A stretch of DNA of 64,000 nucleotides from Montifringilla adamsi (Eukaryota; Chordata; Aves; Passeriformes; Passeridae), in NCBI GenBank assembly GCA_017590115.1, contig JAGGNK010013558.1, positions 14,125,752 to 14,189,751 on the forward strand. Direction: 5' to 3'. The notes under the pieces were generated by a model. That model made no database searches. It was not told the origin of the DNA and worked only from the letters and a program-made list of their open reading frames with translations. A program made the position numbers and the translations under genes. Numbering within the stretch: position 1 is the first letter of the stretch; every line of letters starts with the position of its first letter. Positions 60,151 to 64,000 of the stretch are shown here, piece after piece.

Positions 60151-60760
60151 GTAAATTCTTGTTTGCTCGTGTTTGTATTTTTTAATAACTAAACCATTTT
60201 TCTAGCAGGTGTGATGTTTATTTGGATTTATAAGAGTAAGACAATAAAATGCCCAGCTCAGTTACCTCAGTGCCCTTACAAATATATTCAAAACAAACCA
60301 GATAGGAAAACAAGACTGGTGACCACCTCCCCTGTGTACAGCAACTGGCAATTGAGCTCTCCTGCCCTGGGGGGGAAGGAACCACTGGAGTCTGTCCTGA
60401 AGAGCAGTGCTGGGTGAGATTCAAACATCCCAGCCCAGCCATAACTGGTGCACCAGCAGATAGGAGCTTTGGGTTTTGAGGGGTGAACCATTCCCAGGGA
60501 GATTTAGGTGTTGCTTGTTGGAATAATTTTCAGTATTTCCTGGAAGCAAGACCCACCTCTTGCTGCACTCACCAAGGCTTAATGCCATCAAATCCAAGCA
60601 GAATTTGCCTCCCACATGAAGATGAGTGTCAGGTACCACCCTCTGCATGAAGGTGTGCATGCCCTGCTTCTTCAAGGACATGAATATCTAACCACACTTG
60701 CAAGTGATATGATTGTTTGGAGGAAGAGATCTCTTTTGAACTTCCAGCACGCTTGTTCAC

Positions 60761-60778
60761 TCATTCATTCATTCATTC
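60761..60778. repeat. (TCAT)n tetranucleotide repeat
   Basis: Four to five TCAT/CATT units in intron 2, directly in front of a MIR-like fragment. Confidence 0.85.
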
Positions 60779-60830
60779 TGTTCACCTGCTCGTTTGGAAA
60801 TAGTGGCTTTAACTTCCTTTATGTGTTTTA

Positions 60831-60945
60831 GCTTTGTCATCCGTGAAATGGAAATGATAATACTCATTTGCTTACCTCACAAATTTGTTAAGAGGATTGG
60901 CTGATGTTTGGACAGAGTTTTGAAACCTTATACAAATATTAAGGT
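60831..60945 (+). repeat. MIR/CORE-SINE-like 3' fragment
   Basis: Gctttgtcatccgtgaaatg, then gaaatgataatactcatttg, then cttacctcacaaatttgtta and agaggatt parallels the widespread SINE 3' segment tcatctgtaaaatgggaataataatacctacctcacagggttgttgtgaggatt. Clearly diverged, but the order of elements is preserved. This is the best of the five MIR-like pieces. Confidence 0.65.
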
Positions 60946-63900
60946 TACTCTTAATAGGCCACATGGAATAAGAGAACTGTAAAAAAAAAATTTAAAAAAA
61001 AAGAAGCTTGGAGTTGAACTGTCTTCATGCTTTACAGCAGTCTGGGTTTCCAGGCTCACACTGTGTGTGCTGCTCTGGAGGTGGGATTTGTAGGGCTCCC
61101 GTGTTCCCCTTCAAAGGTGTGCACCATGGGAGGCTCCTCTGCTTTAAAATACCCTTCACAACCCAGTTCTCGTGTCTGTTGCCCAGTTTGTCAGCTTGCA
61201 AACAGCTGAGCTTTAGGCATTTTAAGGCGCTTCAGAAGTGTTTTGAAAATCCTCAGTTACAAGATTGTTTTCAGTTTTCCTAAATGAAATCTCAGACTGT
61301 ACTTTTTAGGGATTTTCTTTCTAAGTATAGGTTCGAGGGGGTGAGTTTCCATTTCAGAATTCAAGTTAGCTTGAAATGTAGTGGCTCTCTGGAGAAGCCT
61401 TTCTATTTTTTCTCTCTAGCTCTGGTAATCTAGATATGCCAGCCTTGAACCACTGGCAGTGTATATAATTTTTTGTAAGATATTTCTCAAACCCAAGATT
61501 GTTTTCAGCTTCCATGCTTTTATCTTGGTGCTGTCCTTTCAATGTGGAAGTTGTTTATCCTAAAGGAAGGAGCAGGTCAACATCTCTTCTGAGAATTTCT
61601 TTATTGTCTTGTTGCAGTGCTTCAAGAACTAATTTGAAGATGCATTTCAGGTCCCTGAAATGAGGCAGAGAACACATATGCCATATCCCTTCCCCTTCCA
61701 AACATGCATGGGGAAAATTTTTTTCTGGTTTTCTGTCTTTCTCGCTACTCTTGGCCTATTAAAATAGAAGTTGCTTCCACCCACCATGTTCTGGAAAAAG
61801 CTGTTGCTGTTCTAACCATAAGGCTCTCATTAGAGTCAATGGGAGGTATATGACTAACCCTTCATGTGAGCCACTTAAGGAAAAAAATTGTAATTAATAA
61901 CATGGCTTTTGTGTGAAAAACATTTTTGGTGTTAAAAAAGGACTTGGTTTTGTCCTTGATCTATAGCATATTTATGGGGGAGTTTGCGTGTTTCAGTGTG
62001 CTCTGTATGTCCTGTAAGGAATATACACAGATCTCCTCTTAAAATAGTGATGGAGTTTGGCCAAAGTGTGACAGCTCTGGAGCCTCCAATTCAGTATGTT
62101 CCAAAGAGAGCTCCCCCTGGGCACTGCCTGGCTCCTGAGGTGATTGGGGCTTGGTTGTTTCCACCTCCTGCTTGGGCTCCCTCTGCTCCTGGTTTGGTGC
62201 CCCCAGGGAGAAACCCTCTCCTCGCCTGCAAGGTGTGAATGCTGGTTGTGGGTTTATGTGATTTCTCAAATTTCTGTCTCTTTGTTACCCAGGCAGGCTG
62301 ATGGTATGTGAACAGACTCTGCAGATGTTGGGATTTTAGCGCTGCTGGTTTTCTGCCGTTTTCTCGTGGAAGTTGGTGGCTGACTGGCTTTTTAAATATC
62401 TCGGTACATCAGTATCTGGCACTGTGGAGGGAAGAAATAAGGCTTTCTGTGAATGTGAAGTGTGCTGAACTAAAGCCAGCAATCTTCAGAGTCTTTAATT
62501 ACCAAGCCATTCAAAACCTGCCACTTTTGAGAGAGATATTTTGACACCACTTGAAGGTTTTAACATCTGCTCTTTGTATGGAGCTGAAGGCATTTGCTAG
62601 AATCTGTTTAATTTTTCACTGGATATTTTCCTTTGCATTCCTACCACAATAATATAGTTCACAGAATGGGAGCTCTGTCAGCAAAGACAGCTAGGTTTTT
62701 GTGGTGCAAAAATTAATTGTTATTGAACCCTCAGCAACCAAGTATGAGCTCATGTTTGGGGAGGAGGGTTAGAGAAGAATTGCTTGGATTGTAATCCACT
62801 TGGTGCACTGCTTCTCCAAAGTCCTGGCTGAATTATTTCAACTGGGCTTTCCCTGTTTATGAAACTTTACGGGGTGTTACAGGTTCTGTGTAATCTTTTC
62901 AAAGAGGTAAAAGCAAGAGTTGCTACTAGGATGGAAATGTGTGTCAAACCACAGCAACTGATTGTTTGTCATGGGCTATTCTGGACATTTCCTGTGTTCA
63001 GTGAAGGTTTGTGGTGGTGAAATGCTTCCATTTAGGATTCTGTCACATGTTTTAATGGGCATGGCAATGACTGGTATTCAGTTTATCCATGTGGTTTCTA
63101 CTTTGCAGTCAAGGCAGAAAAACTGAACATGTGGCATTTCCTTGAAACCAGAGAAGTGCCACTTGATGTGATGTGGAAGGCTTGTAAAAGTGGGAGAAAG
63201 TCCAAAAAGTTCTTATTGAGGTCTGTGTTTTAAACCTGATTCTTCAGCTCATGTGATGGAGGAAGCAGAAGAAAGATGCTCTGCTTTCTGCTGGGCTGTC
63301 CATGGTCCTACAGCTGTAACCCTGTCCTGAGGAGGAGGGAGCAGTCAGTGCCTTTCATCTGCCCAAGGGTCACATTCCCTGGTGCCAAATCAGTTAGTGG
63401 CACAGTCCACCTACTGGGCATCCTTCATGCCAAAGAGGCAGAGCAGTCATATTTACTGCTTTTAATTCTGTCTTTGTAGCACTGGCACAGGGGATGAGAT
63501 TGGAGCAGAATTCCTGCATCCTGCCTGGGCTTAATCAGTTTTTCTGTGAAACTGCACTATGCTGTAGCTCTCCCCAAACAGGATGTTTTATAAATGGCTT
63601 TTTTCTCTCCTTGGCTTCCTACAACTCTACCCAGAGCTGCCAGCCAGTTTGGTTTCACACGTAGGAGGTCCAGCTGGGCTGTGGGGTGGGATTTGGGGGG
63701 GATTCTGCCATCCAGGCTGGAGCCTTCCTGTGGTGCTGCCTCCCTGTAGTGTCACAGTGATCCTCTGAAAGCTGCTCTTTAAGTCTGCTGTGGAGAGGTG
63801 TGGGAAAGGATGCTGATCAAGTGGGAGATGATATTCTCCCAAGTTTTGCAGAGCCAAGCTGTGTCTAACTCCCCAGGCTGCTTTCTAGGAGGAAAATACA

Positions 63901-64000
63901 GCCATTGCTTCTTCAGCTGTCTTATTTTTGCATGCAGGCTGCTTGCTTGCATGTGTTGTCCTCCAGCTCTGTCAGTTTGAGAGTGGCTCACTGTTTGATT

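Larger units (their letters stand above)
34885..64000 (+). other. SLCO3A1: SLCO3A1 intron 2, 5' part (incomplete)
   Basis: A phase-1 intron that begins with gtaagg and runs off the window, so it is longer than 29 kb. The residues expected from exon 3 (ILFTMLVFGP...) do not occur in any frame before 64000. No other gene is recognised; the ORFs here are short and without homology. It holds CR1 (38362, 44928), MIR-like fragments (44668, 54299, 60831), a 5S-like motif (49476), a tandem duplication (53074), an 11-bp-arm hairpin (41490), homopolymer tracts and small CpG-rich patches near 41060-41115 and 50600-50720. Splice-flanked candidate cryptic exons are described under findings. Confidence 0.9.

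Noticed and set aside
61330..61348. tRNA gene, from ggttcgaggggg resembling a B box
   Set aside because: The B box is incomplete and no A box or cloverleaf is present upstream.
34885..64000. Exon 3 of SLCO3A1
   Set aside because: I looked for the conserved ILFTMLVFGPACGF block in all frames and did not find it; it must lie beyond the window.

Overview
This is vertebrate nuclear DNA, most likely avian. Four CR1 LINE fragments with the typical bird 3' end, the low interspersed-repeat density and the compact GC-rich first exon all point to a bird. The window holds one protein-coding gene, the 5' part of SLCO3A1 (organic anion transporting polypeptide 3A1, OATP-D), on the + strand. I see no bacterial, viral, CRISPR or gene-cluster content.

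Layout: positions 1 to about 11.1 kb are AT-leaning 5' flank without a recognisable gene. About 11.09-12.25 kb is a strong CpG island with the presumed TATA-less promoter, the 5' leader (upstream ATGs, one undetermined base) and coding exon 1 (11683-11856, 58 codons). Intron 1 runs 11857-34418. Exon 2 (34419-34884) carries the best-conserved coding sequence of the window. The rest, 34885-64000, is the beginning of a large intron 2; exon 3 is not reached. Together the two exons give the first 213 residues plus one base of codon 214: the cytoplasmic basic N-terminus, about four membrane segments and the first two extracellular loops, roughly 30% of a protein that is about 710 residues long in mammals.

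The non-coding space holds the four CR1 fragments, five short fragments that look like old MIR/CORE-type SINEs, a 5S-rRNA-like 14-mer, two recent-looking tandem duplications of about 100 bp, several perfect inverted repeats (best: 12-bp arms with a 1-bp centre at 30841) and homopolymer or dinucleotide tracts.

The most interesting observations concern splicing. Exon 2 begins with a perfect donor motif directly behind the acceptor (tag|gtgagt), the signature of a recursive splice site. Intron 2 also contains candidate poison exons, including a 39-nt microexon at 46465. I find no new multi-gene system in the window.
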